Shown here: piece by piece, positions 1-5,768 of the stretch
Position numbering within the stretch: position 1 is the first letter of the stretch
Layout: every line of letters begins with the position of its first letter
The notes under the pieces: generated by a model
Databases searched by the model: none
The model's input: only the letters and a program-made list of their open reading frames with translations
What the model was told of the DNA's origin: nothing
Made by a program: the position numbers and the translations under genes
Assembly (NCBI GenBank): GCA_015222985.1
Contig: JADFWI010000550.1
Coordinates: 1 to 5,820, forward strand
DNA length: 5,820 bases
Source: Pseudomonadota bacterium
GTDB lineage: Bacteria > Desulfobacterota > Desulfobacteria > Desulfobacterales > C00003060
Reading direction: 5' to 3'

Positions 1-181
1 AGTTTCGATATTCGGATTTCGAATTTAAGACGTCGCAACTCCTTCTAATTTGGGGAAACTCGAAAGACTTTGACGTTTCCCTGTGGGGGATTGGAACTGT
101 CTGACTTTCTATAAACCTTTATATATATGTATCAATAGGGACCTTGTCAAGGAGGAATTGTTCTCTTTTCTTGCACACTAA

Positions 182-303
182 ACCCTAACGTTGCAAAAGT
201 CGAGGATGCCGCAGATCCAAGGCGTCGAGGGTGAAGCTGTAGTAGTTTACCGCGAACCCTTGACAACGCAGGAGATGCGGTATCCTCGGCTTTCCCGAAG
301 GGT
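182..303 (+). repeat. Long imperfect palindrome, possible RNA hairpin or dispersed repeat
   Basis: Bases 196-213 pair with 276-293 as an uninterrupted 18-bp stem containing two wobble pairs (200/289 and 208/281). Pairing resumes imperfectly inward (216-218 with 271-273, 222-225 with 266-269, 226-231 with 257-262), leaving a loop of about 25 bases around 232-256. Outward, accct (182-186) can pair with agggt (299-303) across an internal loop. Both wobbles are G.U when the + strand is the RNA, but would be A/C mismatches on the other strand, which suggests a + strand transcript. The region is more G+C-rich than the flanking sequence. It could be a REP/MITE-like dispersed repeat or a small RNA. 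No reverse transcriptase, transposase or recognisable attC core is present. The identity is unknown. Confidence 0.55.
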
Positions 304-540
304 AAACAATATGGCAGGTTTTTCGCTTTTCATGGATGTCACTCTCAGTGGATTTGTGAACAATGCATCATGAATGCTCAACCATAAGTTATTCTTGGTT
401 TTTGCCTTCTGTTGCCATGTTGTTTATGCAACATTAGGGTAAACAGGCTTGGGAGCAAAGAGTAGACGATTCTGACTCATTGACTTCGGATGGGCTTTGT
501 GTTTTTAGTGTGAAAAATCGTCATGTATGTCAGTGGGTAG

Positions 541-604
541 GTTTGGGTGAAGTCTACACCCCAACCATCTCAAGTTCTACCGTTAGCTCCAGGCATTGAG
601 ATGG
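541..604 (+). promoter_or_regulatory. Two adjacent inverted repeats in the leader of the iron-sulfur protein gene
   Basis: The first is gggtg (545-549) / caccc (557-561), extendable to seven pairs with one bulge. The second is a perfect 9-bp repeat, ccatctcaa (565-573) / ttgagatgg (596-604), with a 22-base spacer. They end about 40 bases before the ribosome binding site of the downstream gene. They could be an operator or a 5'UTR hairpin pair; neither has a T-tract that would make it a clear attenuator. That these are functional is inference from position and symmetry only. Confidence 0.3.
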
Positions 605-641
605 GCCTGTTCGGGAAGACGATATCTCAATGACGCATTCC

Positions 642-646
642 GGAGG
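642..646 (+). promoter_or_regulatory. Ribosome binding site deciding a GTG start
   Basis: GGAGG lies six bases before GTG at 653. The alternative TTG at 596, which would add 19 residues, has no Shine-Dalgarno sequence and sits inside the 9-bp inverted repeat. The added residues (MRWACSGRRYLNDAFRRIR) also look unlike the start of an ordered domain. GTG 653 is therefore preferred. Confidence 0.75.
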
Positions 647-652
647 ATCCGC

Positions 653-1783
653 GTGAGGGAGAGCATCTACAAGGGATTAGCCCAGCACCTGAACAATCTT
701 CCAGGCGGTTTCCCTCCCACCGAAACCGGGGTTGAGCTCCGCATCCTGCGCCGGCTCTTTACTCCTGAGGAGGCTGAGCTTGCTGTGCATCTGACTTTAA
801 TTGCCGAGGAGCCTCGAGTCGTGGCGCGTCGAGCTAAGCTTCCCATACAGGAGGCCGCCCCGCGATTGGAGGAAATGGCCCGAAAAGGACTCATTTTCAG
901 AATCGAGTCGAAAGACAGCCCCACTCGTCGTTATCGCGCCCTGCACTATGTTATCGGCATCTGGGAGTTCCACGTCAACGACTTGGATATCGAACTGATC
1001 CGGGACATGAACGAATACATTCCCACGCTTTTTGATGGTGAAATCTGGAAGAAGGCTCCCCAATTGCGCACAATACCTGTGGGGCGAAGTATCAGTACCG
1101 AGCTCAAAGTGCTCCCGTATGAGGAGATAGAGGAGCTTGTGCAGGTCCAGAAAAAGTTTGTGGTGGCGCCGTGTATCTGTCGGCGAGAGCATAGAATGAT
1201 GGGTAAGGGTTGCGAAAAACCGGAGGAAACATGTCTCGTTTTTGGGATCGCAGCCGATTACTACGAACGCAACGGCCTTGGTAGAGTCATCGATAAACAG
1301 GAAACTCTGGAAATCCTGAAAAAGGCCGATGAGGCCGGGCTGGTTCTTCAGCCAAGCCATGCCAAGCAGATCGTAAACATATGTTGCTGTTGTGGTTGCT
1401 GCTGCCAGGTACTAAAGAACCTCAAACGCTATCCCAAGCCGGCAAGTTATTTCTCCACTTCCTTTCTGGCAACTATCAACCCCGACACCTGCCAAGGCTG
1501 TGGAATCTGTGTAGACCGCTGCCAGATGGACGCGCTGCGTCTTGAAAACGACAAGGCAACATTGGACCTAAGTCGATGTATTGGCTGCGGCCTGTGCGTT
1601 TCAACTTGCCCCACCGAATCTCTGACCCTGGTGCGTAAGCCTGAACCTGAACAGTCCAAAGTACCAAGAACAATGGTTGAGGCCTCCATCAGATTGGCAC
1701 GGGAGCGTGGCAAGCTGAGACCCGGCAAGCTAGTTCAGATGCAGGTGAAATCGAAGATGAACAGGCTGTTGGCTTCGAAGTAA
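653..1783 (+). CDS. Cysteine-rich 4Fe-4S ferredoxin-type protein with predicted winged-helix N-terminus
   Basis: The protein is 376 residues from GTG 653 (ribosome binding site GGAGG at 642-646). Residues about 28-85 look like a helical winged-helix-type domain (RILRRLFTPEEAELAVHL through EEMARKGLIFR). A central segment carries CICRREH (C174, C176) followed by C187 and C194. Residues 244-251 read CCCCGCCC. Two ferredoxin-type [4Fe-4S] motifs follow: C280-x2-C283-x2-C286-x3-C290 and C309-x2-C312-x2-C315-x3-C319-P. That is 19 cysteines. The tail (330-376) is basic. No signal peptide or membrane segment is visible, so it is probably cytoplasmic. The two C-terminal clusters are well supported. 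The CxCR and CCCCGCCC regions could bind further metal or clusters, which is inference. Similar proteins are, to my knowledge, annotated only as 4Fe-4S binding proteins in anaerobes. The partner is unknown, and a redox-responsive regulator or an electron-transfer adaptor are both possible. It seems to be a single-gene unit. Confidence 0.88.
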   Translation: MRESIYKGLAQHLNNLPGGFPPTETGVELRILRRLFTPEEAELAVHLTLIAEEPRVVARRAKLPIQEAAPRLEEMARKGLIFRIESKDSPTRRYRALHYVIGIWEFHVNDLDIELIRDMNEYIPTLFDGEIWKKAPQLRTIPVGRSISTELKVLPYEEIEELVQVQKKFVVAPCICRREHRMMGKGCEKPEETCLVFGIAADYYERNGLGRVIDKQETLEILKKADEAGLVLQPSHAKQIVNICCCCGCCCQVLKNLKRYPKPASYFSTSFLATINPDTCQGCGICVDRCQMDALRLENDKATLDLSRCIGCGLCVSTCPTESLTLVRKPEPEQSKVPRTMVEASIRLARERGKLRPGKLVQMQVKSKMNRLLASK

Positions 1784-1799
1784 GCATTTCAGCCTCCAG

Positions 1800-1831
1800 C
1801 TTTCAATAACCTAGTCCCCCAACATTGAAAG
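1800..1831 (+). terminator. Weak hairpin after the iron-sulfur protein gene
   Basis: An 8-bp perfect inverted repeat, ctttcaat (1800-1807) / attgaaag (1824-1831), encloses a 16-base loop and begins 17 bases after the stop codon. The stem is A+T-rich, the loop is long and no T-tract follows directly, so it is a poor intrinsic terminator. It may only protect the transcript 3' end, or be chance. Confidence 0.25.
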
Positions 1832-1972
1832 ACACAGGGCTAAACTTCTTTTGTATGTTTTGAATTTTGATTCCGAAACATATTTGATGCGGGCCAGAGT
1901 TATGATATGTTTTTGGGTGACTTTGCGTGAGTCTTGCCCGATGTCAGCGCTAACCAGAGTCCTGTTAACACT

Positions 1973-2689
1973 ATGAAGCACAAAAATATTCCATTAAATG
2001 AACGTATCATCTTTGCCTTAGATGTGGACTCCAAAAAAGAAGCAGAAAAATGGGTTAATCTCTTAGGAAAGCATATAAATTTCTACAAAGTTGGCCTGCA
2101 ATTGTTCCTGGCGGAGTGGTTTCCTGTTATCGAAATGATTACAGAGCGTGGCCATAAGGTTATGGTTGACCTCAAGATTTTTGATGTTCCGGAAACAGTC
2201 AAATTGGCTCTTAGACAGTTGAAAAATAGAAATATTACGTTTACCACTGTGCATGGCAATGATCCAATTCTTCGGGCTGCAGTTGAAGAGAAGAATGGTG
2301 TTAAAATTCTTTCTGTTACTGTATTGACCAGCTATGGTGAAGAGGACATGGAGGAAATGGGCTTTTCTGGTACAATTGAAGATTTGGTTTTTTCTCGAGC
2401 CAAACGTGCTTTGAAGCTGGGGTGTGACGGCGTTATTTCTTCTGGTCTTGAAGCGCCTCGCCTAAGAGACGCTTTGGGTGACAGTTTTCTCATAGTTACT
2501 CCCGGTATCAGGCCAGGCAAGAATGTTGAAATCCCCGAAGATGATCAAAAACGAATCGTGACAGCTCAAGATGCCATAATAAATGGCGCTGATTATGTGG
2601 TTGTCGGTCGCCCTATCAGCAAAGCTAAGGATCCCATTGCCATCGTAGAATCCATGCAAAATGAAATCCAAAAAGCCTTAGTTTCATAA
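1973..2689 (+). CDS. pyrF: Orotidine-5'-phosphate decarboxylase
   Basis: This enzyme decarboxylates OMP to UMP, the last step of de novo pyrimidine synthesis, in the cytoplasm as a TIM-barrel dimer. From ATG 1973 it is 238 residues, normal for the short bacterial family. Visible landmarks are FALDVDS (D17), FYKVGLQLF (K39), the catalytic signature VDLKIFDVPET (D66, K68, D71), TVHG (92-95), SVTVLTS (114-120), VTPGIRPG (175-182), DDQKR (190-194) and VVVGRPI (209-215). The D/K/D/K/D active-site residues are therefore intact. The signature reads DLKIFD where many homologues have DLKxHD. A TTG at 1934 would add 13 residues lying before the conserved domain. Neither start has a strong ribosome binding site, and ATG is preferred on length. 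A TATGAT at 1901-1906 could be a -10 box but lacks a good -35. No other pyr gene is adjacent. Base composition is A+T-rich (about one third G+C in 1981-2100, against about half or more in sampled stretches of the flanking genes), hinting at a different origin. Confidence 0.95.
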   Translation: MKHKNIPLNERIIFALDVDSKKEAEKWVNLLGKHINFYKVGLQLFLAEWFPVIEMITERGHKVMVDLKIFDVPETVKLALRQLKNRNITFTTVHGNDPILRAAVEEKNGVKILSVTVLTSYGEEDMEEMGFSGTIEDLVFSRAKRALKLGCDGVISSGLEAPRLRDALGDSFLIVTPGIRPGKNVEIPEDDQKRIVTAQDAIINGADYVVVGRPISKAKDPIAIVESMQNEIQKALVS

Positions 2690-2788
2690 TCCCTTTCTTT
2701 TCATCCCATTTCATTTAAACGCAACCCTGAAGACGAAAAGAGTTCGACCTGTGCGGTTAGGAGATACGTCGTCTTATCAATACCATCT

Positions 2789-2875
2789 AAATCCCCCTAA
2801 CCCCCCTTTTTCAAAGGGGGGAAACCACTTTTGGCAAAAAGTCCCCCTTTATTAAAGGGGGATTTAGGGGGATTT
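2789..2875. repeat. Nested C/G-rich palindromic repeat
   Basis: The left arm 2789-2810 and the right arm 2854-2875 are near-perfect inverted copies (the aaatccccctaa / ttagggggattt type). Each half also contains its own hairpin: ccccccttt / aaagggggg with a 3-base loop (2801-2821), and a 19-base palindrome cccccttta-t-taaaggggg (2843-2861). Repeats of this kind are widely scattered in proteobacterial and cyanobacterial intergenic DNA, and read in frame they give spurious peptides such as SPPLLKGDLGGF. It forms the core of the 2745-2896 element. Confidence 0.8.
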
Positions 2876-2877
2876 TT
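2801..2877 (+). terminator. Possible terminator for pyrF
   Basis: On the + strand the C-rich left arm can pair with the G-rich right arm, which ends gggggattttt (five T's at 2873-2877). It lies about 110 bases past the pyrF stop, and no nearer terminator is visible. A function in ending pyrF transcription is inference from the stem followed by T's. Confidence 0.4.
2836..2861 (-). terminator. Likely intrinsic terminator of the SNF2 gene
   Basis: Read on the - strand, a 9-bp perfect stem (cccccttta / taaaggggg, 2843-2861) is followed two bases later by five T's (2836-2840). It begins about 40 bases beyond the SNF2 stop codon. It sits inside the inserted repeat element, so the gene may now use a terminator supplied by that element. 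Confidence 0.5.
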
Positions 2878-2902
2878 CAAGCAACCGCACAGGTCCAAAG
2901 AG

Positions 2903-5551
2903 TTAGGTTGCAGAACCAAGCACCTGGGCAAGCGATTTTGCCAAATTGTCCAGAACAGATTCATCCGGCAGAGTAAACGTCATCTTCAGACTACCGTCAC
3001 CATCTTTTTCCATGCATTCACTGAGCCGCTTCTTGAAGGTCTCCGCCATCTGTCTTGTCTGTTCCGTCTCTTCCTTCTGAGGAAGAATCTCACTCATAAA
3101 CGCAAACGCTGCTCCCAGGAGCTGGCCGCCTGCACTTGCGATTCTTTGTTTGACCAGAAGCCGTTCCGCTTCCTTTTCCACCGCGTCCTTCTGGCTTTCG
3201 TCAACAGGGGCATCGGGTTTTGTCCCGAGCAGCACCTCAAGACGTCTTTTCAGCTCCTCCATGCCGCTGGCAAGGTCAACTGAGGTTACTTCTGAATCCG
3301 GATCAAGCGCTGCCATGGCCAGCTCATGCTTGGCGGAAAGAGTTCCCAAAAGACTCTCTTCTATTGTTCCTTCCGTCACGAGAATGAACACTTGAACGGG
3401 GTTTTTCTGTCCCATGCGATGGGCACGGGATATCCTTTGTTCAAGGACAGCGGGATTCCACGGAAGGTCAACATTAATGACAGTATTTGCCGCCTGGAGA
3501 TTAAGGCCCGTAGAACCGGCATTAGTTGTGATAAAAAGTTTGCAATCCGGGTCCTTTTGAAACTCGTGTATCAATGCCTGTCTTTTTTTCTGTGGGACAG
3601 AACCATCCAATCTCACATATTTCAGATCCCGCCTGTCAAGAAACGGTTCTATGAGGTTCAACATGGTCGTCCATTCAGAAAAAAGCACGATCTTGCGGTC
3701 CTGTTCCGAGGCCAGTTGGTCCAGAAGGATGTCGATTTCATCGAGTTTGCTCGAGTAGCCAGGCGGCTCTTTATCAACCAGAAACGTGCTGTTGGCAACC
3801 ATTCTGCAAATCAGCAACGCCTTCTGTAAACGGAGAAGGTCCATTTCGGAAATGTATCTCTTTGAAATAATGGTCTGGATGATCTTCTTCTGGCCTTTGT
3901 GTATGGCAATCTGTTCATCTGTTGGTGGTATCCTTCTCAGTTCTGTCGTTCTCGGCGGCAAGTCCCGCATTACCTGCTTTCTTGTTCGACGAAGAAGCAC
4001 AGGTTTGATTCTCTTTCTAAGCTCATCCAGGTTCTTATACCCCAGCAATTTGCCCTTTTCGTCAACAACCCTGTATTTGTTAAAGAACCTGAAGGCCGGC
4101 CCCAGACGCCTGTCATCAATAAACTCCACGATGGAATAGAGATCATCCAGCCGGTTTTCCAGCGGGGTTCCGGAAAGGACCAGTGCAAAAGGGGATTTCA
4201 GGGATTTGGTCATTTGACTTGTCTTGGTTTCCCAGTTCTTGATCCTCTGCCCCTCGTCAAGTATGATAAGGTCCCATTTCACTCTCTCGATGGAGTTAAT
4301 GTCCCGCAGGACCTGTTCGTAGTTGCAGACAGTAAAAAAACACGAGTTGTCGTATTGAGCGGCTCTTTCTTCCGCACTCCCGATAACAAGCTGGCAACTG
4401 CGATCTGAAAAACGCATGACCTCCAGACGCCACTGGGACTTAAGAGACGCCGGGCAGATCACAAGCACCTTTGAAATGCCTGCTTCCGTGGATAACAACT
4501 GCGCAACCCCAATTCCCTGGATAGTCTTGCCCAGGCCCATATCATCGGCCAGAACGGACCTTCCGGCTCCGACGGCAAATGCGATTCCATCAAGTTGGTA
4601 CGGGAGCAATTCAGCATTTAGAAGGGTCTTTCGGAGGGGGTGATTTTTCGGATCTTTGCGGATCTCATCCACTTTGTCTCTGATTCGCTCAAGGTAAAGG
4701 GCCTTGTTCAAATATTCCTCGGCATCAGGATAGATCGTAACTTCGCAACCAAGGTTTTCTATCTTCTTGATCCTGACCAGAAGATCCCTTACGTCTTCAA
4801 TCGACCTGTTCATAACAGGGCGCACCAGTCTCATTGCCTGAGCGTCAAGATGCTCAGGAACCAGGACCCGCAATTCGAGTTCATGACCGTATTGGATGTG
4901 AACACATATGTTCTCGACCTTACAAGGTGTATTCTTAACCGATTTACTGAATCGTTGCCTGACCTTTTCAAGGGCATGGAGAATATGTTTGCACGTGCCC
5001 AGGGTGTTTTTCCGGAAATCAGGACAAGTACAGTATGATTCGCCCCTCTCCCAGCCCCGTAGCGCAACCCGATAGGTTTTTCCCGAAGAAGCACTCGTGA
5101 TCATATAATCCGTCCAGAGTTCAGTGCTGTTTATGGATCTCAATTGCATCTTCTCGGTTCTCGCCCGTTCGGCCCTGTCCGCAAGAGCCTGTTCCACAAG
5201 CTCCTCGTCACTGAGGCTTTCTACGGGCACCCTTTCCGGAGGAGGCGCGGAAAGGCCCAAAGCCAATTTTTCCTCAAGTATCAGAGAAACCGCGGCCCCC
5301 ACATGTTCGCACGCTGTAGTGCACGCAGTGCAATTGAAATCCAGGCGATGATTCCTGTCAGGCCTTAGACTGATAGTGACAACCGCCTCCCCCAAATTGA
5401 GACTGAAGAGGTCGCTTTTCAGGGTCACCTGTTCGCTGATGTCGATTTCGTATTTGCCCCCGGTTCTGATCAATCGCTCACCTTCAGGCCCCAGCAGCTT
5501 ACAGGCCCGCCTGTAAGTGAGGTGCGAAAGCTTGTCCTTCAGGCTTATCAT
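2903..5551 (-). CDS. SNF2-family DEAD/DEAH-type ATPase with SWIM zinc finger
   Basis: This is an ATP-dependent translocase of the SNF2/RapA superfamily, expected to act on double-stranded DNA or nucleoprotein in the cytoplasm. It has 882 residues. The N-terminal part has two zinc modules: C74-x2-C77-x3-C81-x-H83, resembling a degenerate SWIM, and a canonical SWIM CxCx10CxH (C174, C176, C187, H189). Helicase motifs are complete: LPYQLDG (Q319), DDMGLGKTIQ (Walker A K342), ICPASLKSQW (365-374), LDEGQ (Walker B D432, E433), LSGTPLENRLDDLYS (459-473), IVLFSEW (621-627), TTNAGSTGLNLQAA (675-688) and QRISRAHRMGQ (705-715) with its arginines. Residues about 750-882 are a charged, mostly helical tail that I do not recognise. 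The DEGQ box replaces DEAH/DEAQ. The start ATG at 5551 has AAGGAG eight bases upstream. A short frame precedes it by 19 bases. DISARM DrmD and RapA are also SNF2 proteins, but no DISARM partners are present and the SWIM layout argues against RapA. The cellular role is unknown. Confidence 0.93.
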   Translation of the reverse strand: MISLKDKLSHLTYRRACKLLGPEGERLIRTGGKYEIDISEQVTLKSDLFSLNLGEAVVTISLRPDRNHRLDFNCTACTTACEHVGAAVSLILEEKLALGLSAPPPERVPVESLSDEELVEQALADRAERARTEKMQLRSINSTELWTDYMITSASSGKTYRVALRGWERGESYCTCPDFRKNTLGTCKHILHALEKVRQRFSKSVKNTPCKVENICVHIQYGHELELRVLVPEHLDAQAMRLVRPVMNRSIEDVRDLLVRIKKIENLGCEVTIYPDAEEYLNKALYLERIRDKVDEIRKDPKNHPLRKTLLNAELLPYQLDGIAFAVGAGRSVLADDMGLGKTIQGIGVAQLLSTEAGISKVLVICPASLKSQWRLEVMRFSDRSCQLVIGSAEERAAQYDNSCFFTVCNYEQVLRDINSIERVKWDLIILDEGQRIKNWETKTSQMTKSLKSPFALVLSGTPLENRLDDLYSIVEFIDDRRLGPAFRFFNKYRVVDEKGKLLGYKNLDELRKRIKPVLLRRTRKQVMRDLPPRTTELRRIPPTDEQIAIHKGQKKIIQTIISKRYISEMDLLRLQKALLICRMVANSTFLVDKEPPGYSSKLDEIDILLDQLASEQDRKIVLFSEWTTMLNLIEPFLDRRDLKYVRLDGSVPQKKRQALIHEFQKDPDCKLFITTNAGSTGLNLQAANTVINVDLPWNPAVLEQRISRAHRMGQKNPVQVFILVTEGTIEESLLGTLSAKHELAMAALDPDSEVTSVDLASGMEELKRRLEVLLGTKPDAPVDESQKDAVEKEAERLLVKQRIASAGGQLLGAAFAFMSEILPQKEETEQTRQMAETFKKRLSECMEKDGDGSLKMTFTLPDESVLDNLAKSLAQVLGSAT

Positions 5552-5559
5552 AATCGTCT

Positions 5560-5565
5560 CTCCTT
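5560..5565 (-). promoter_or_regulatory. Ribosome binding site of the SNF2 gene
   Basis: On the - strand AAGGAG is followed by eight bases and then ATG (5551-5549). The spacing is good and fixes the start of the 882-residue product. Confidence 0.8.
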
Positions 5566-5570
5566 ATGTC

Positions 5571-5723
5571 CTAACATGAAAAAGATCCATGGCCAGCAAT
5601 ATCCCCCGGTAGTTCGTCAAAATGATCGGCTATTTTGATTTTCCCTTCCTCATATTCTATGTGACCAGACCAGACGAGAAAGTCAAGGTCTTTGAAGGTA
5701 CAGGCTAAAAAGGGGACAGACAA
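5571..5723 (-). CDS. Short unrecognised ORF or gene remnant ahead of the SNF2 gene
   Basis: The frame is open from 5759 to a TAG at 5571-5573 (62 codons). The only recognised start codon in it is TTG at 5721-5723, giving 50 residues with no Shine-Dalgarno sequence. The translation looks protein-like rather than random: TFKDLDFLVWSGHIEYEEGK followed by IKIADHFDELPGDIAG and a Cys-ending tail. It alternates hydrophobic and charged residues and has no low-complexity stretch. It runs in the SNF2 direction and its stop lies 19 bases before that ATG, an operon-like spacing. I do not recognise a family. It could be a real small protein using TTG, or the 3' end of a longer gene lost upstream (a stop codon lies in frame at 5760-5762). 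The inference rests on residue pattern and context only. Confidence 0.35.
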   Translation of the reverse strand: MSVPFLACTFKDLDFLVWSGHIEYEEGKIKIADHFDELPGDIAGHGSFSC

Positions 5724-5742
5724 GTTGCTGTTTTTGGAAAAC

Positions 5743-5768
5743 TTGACGTAATCAGAAAATTACGTTAA
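5743..5768. repeat. Inverted repeat upstream of the short ORF
   Basis: acgtaat (5746-5752) and attacgt (5759-5765) form a perfect 7-bp inverted repeat with a 6-base loop. It extends to ten pairs by one G.T and two A-T pairs (ttgacgtaat / attacgttaa). It could be an operator for a - strand transcript of the short ORF and SNF2 gene, or a small terminator. Its function is not determined. Confidence 0.3.

Larger units (their letters stand above)
1..652. other. Gene-poor 5' region upstream of the iron-sulfur protein gene
   Basis: I find no convincing gene here. A 60-codon frame at 191-373 lies across the long palindrome and has no good ribosome binding site, so I treat it as chance. AAGGAGG at 149-155 looks like a Shine-Dalgarno sequence, but the only nearby start (TTG at 158) closes after seven codons. 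A weak sigma70-like pair can be drawn (CTGACT 101-106, 17 bases, TATATG 124-129), which would transcribe into the palindrome at 182-303. A second weak pair starts with TTGACT at 480-485. A small inverted repeat, atgttg/caacat, lies at 417-434. A 10-bp direct repeat AGGGTAAACA occurs at 299-308 and 436-445. The promoter calls are guesses. Confidence 0.5.
2745..2896. mobile_element. MITE-like nonautonomous element with flanking 8-bp direct repeats
   Basis: A perfect 13-bp inverted repeat, GACCTGTGCGGTT (2746-2758) / AACCGCACAGGTC (2883-2895), brackets about 150 bp. Immediately outside, separated by one C on each side, is the same 8-bp word AAAGAGTT (2737-2744 and 2897-2904), as expected of a target-site duplication. 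The interior holds the C/G-rich hairpins of 2789-2875 and no credible gene. The right duplication overlaps the first two bases of the tta that encodes the SNF2 stop codon (2903-2905), so the insertion would have been at the extreme 3' end of that gene without altering its product. The transposase family is not identifiable. An alternative is a long cruciform or terminator whose flanking repeat arose by chance, which I find less likely. Confidence 0.6.

Noticed and set aside
149..181. Leader peptide after AAGGAGG at 149-155
   Set aside because: The only start, TTG at 158, is just two bases from the motif and the frame ends after seven codons with no regulatory residue pattern.
182..303. Integron attC site or retron ncRNA
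   Set aside because: No core matching GTTRRRY / RYYYAAC at the ends of the palindrome, and no integrase or reverse transcriptase nearby.
191..373. 60-codon + strand ORF (starts MQKSRMPQIQG)
   Set aside because: It lies across the long palindrome, starts with TTG without a ribosome binding site, and its pattern follows from the repeat sequence; more likely a chance frame.
797..1360. 187-codon - strand ORF
   Set aside because: It is antisense to the well-supported iron-sulfur protein gene and has no recognisable domain.
2831..3283. 150-codon + strand ORF beginning with SPPLLKGDLGGF
   Set aside because: Its start is a translation of the C/G-rich repeat and the rest is antisense to the SNF2 gene; a familiar kind of spurious ORF.
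3326..4408. Overlapping + strand ORFs of 117-169 codons
   Set aside because: All are antisense shadows of the SNF2 coding sequence, which has intact motifs throughout.
2903..5551. DISARM-type defence SNF2 gene
   Set aside because: No methyltransferase, DrmA/B or PLD-type partner lies in the window, and a SWIM-SNF2 protein alone does not indicate a defence system.
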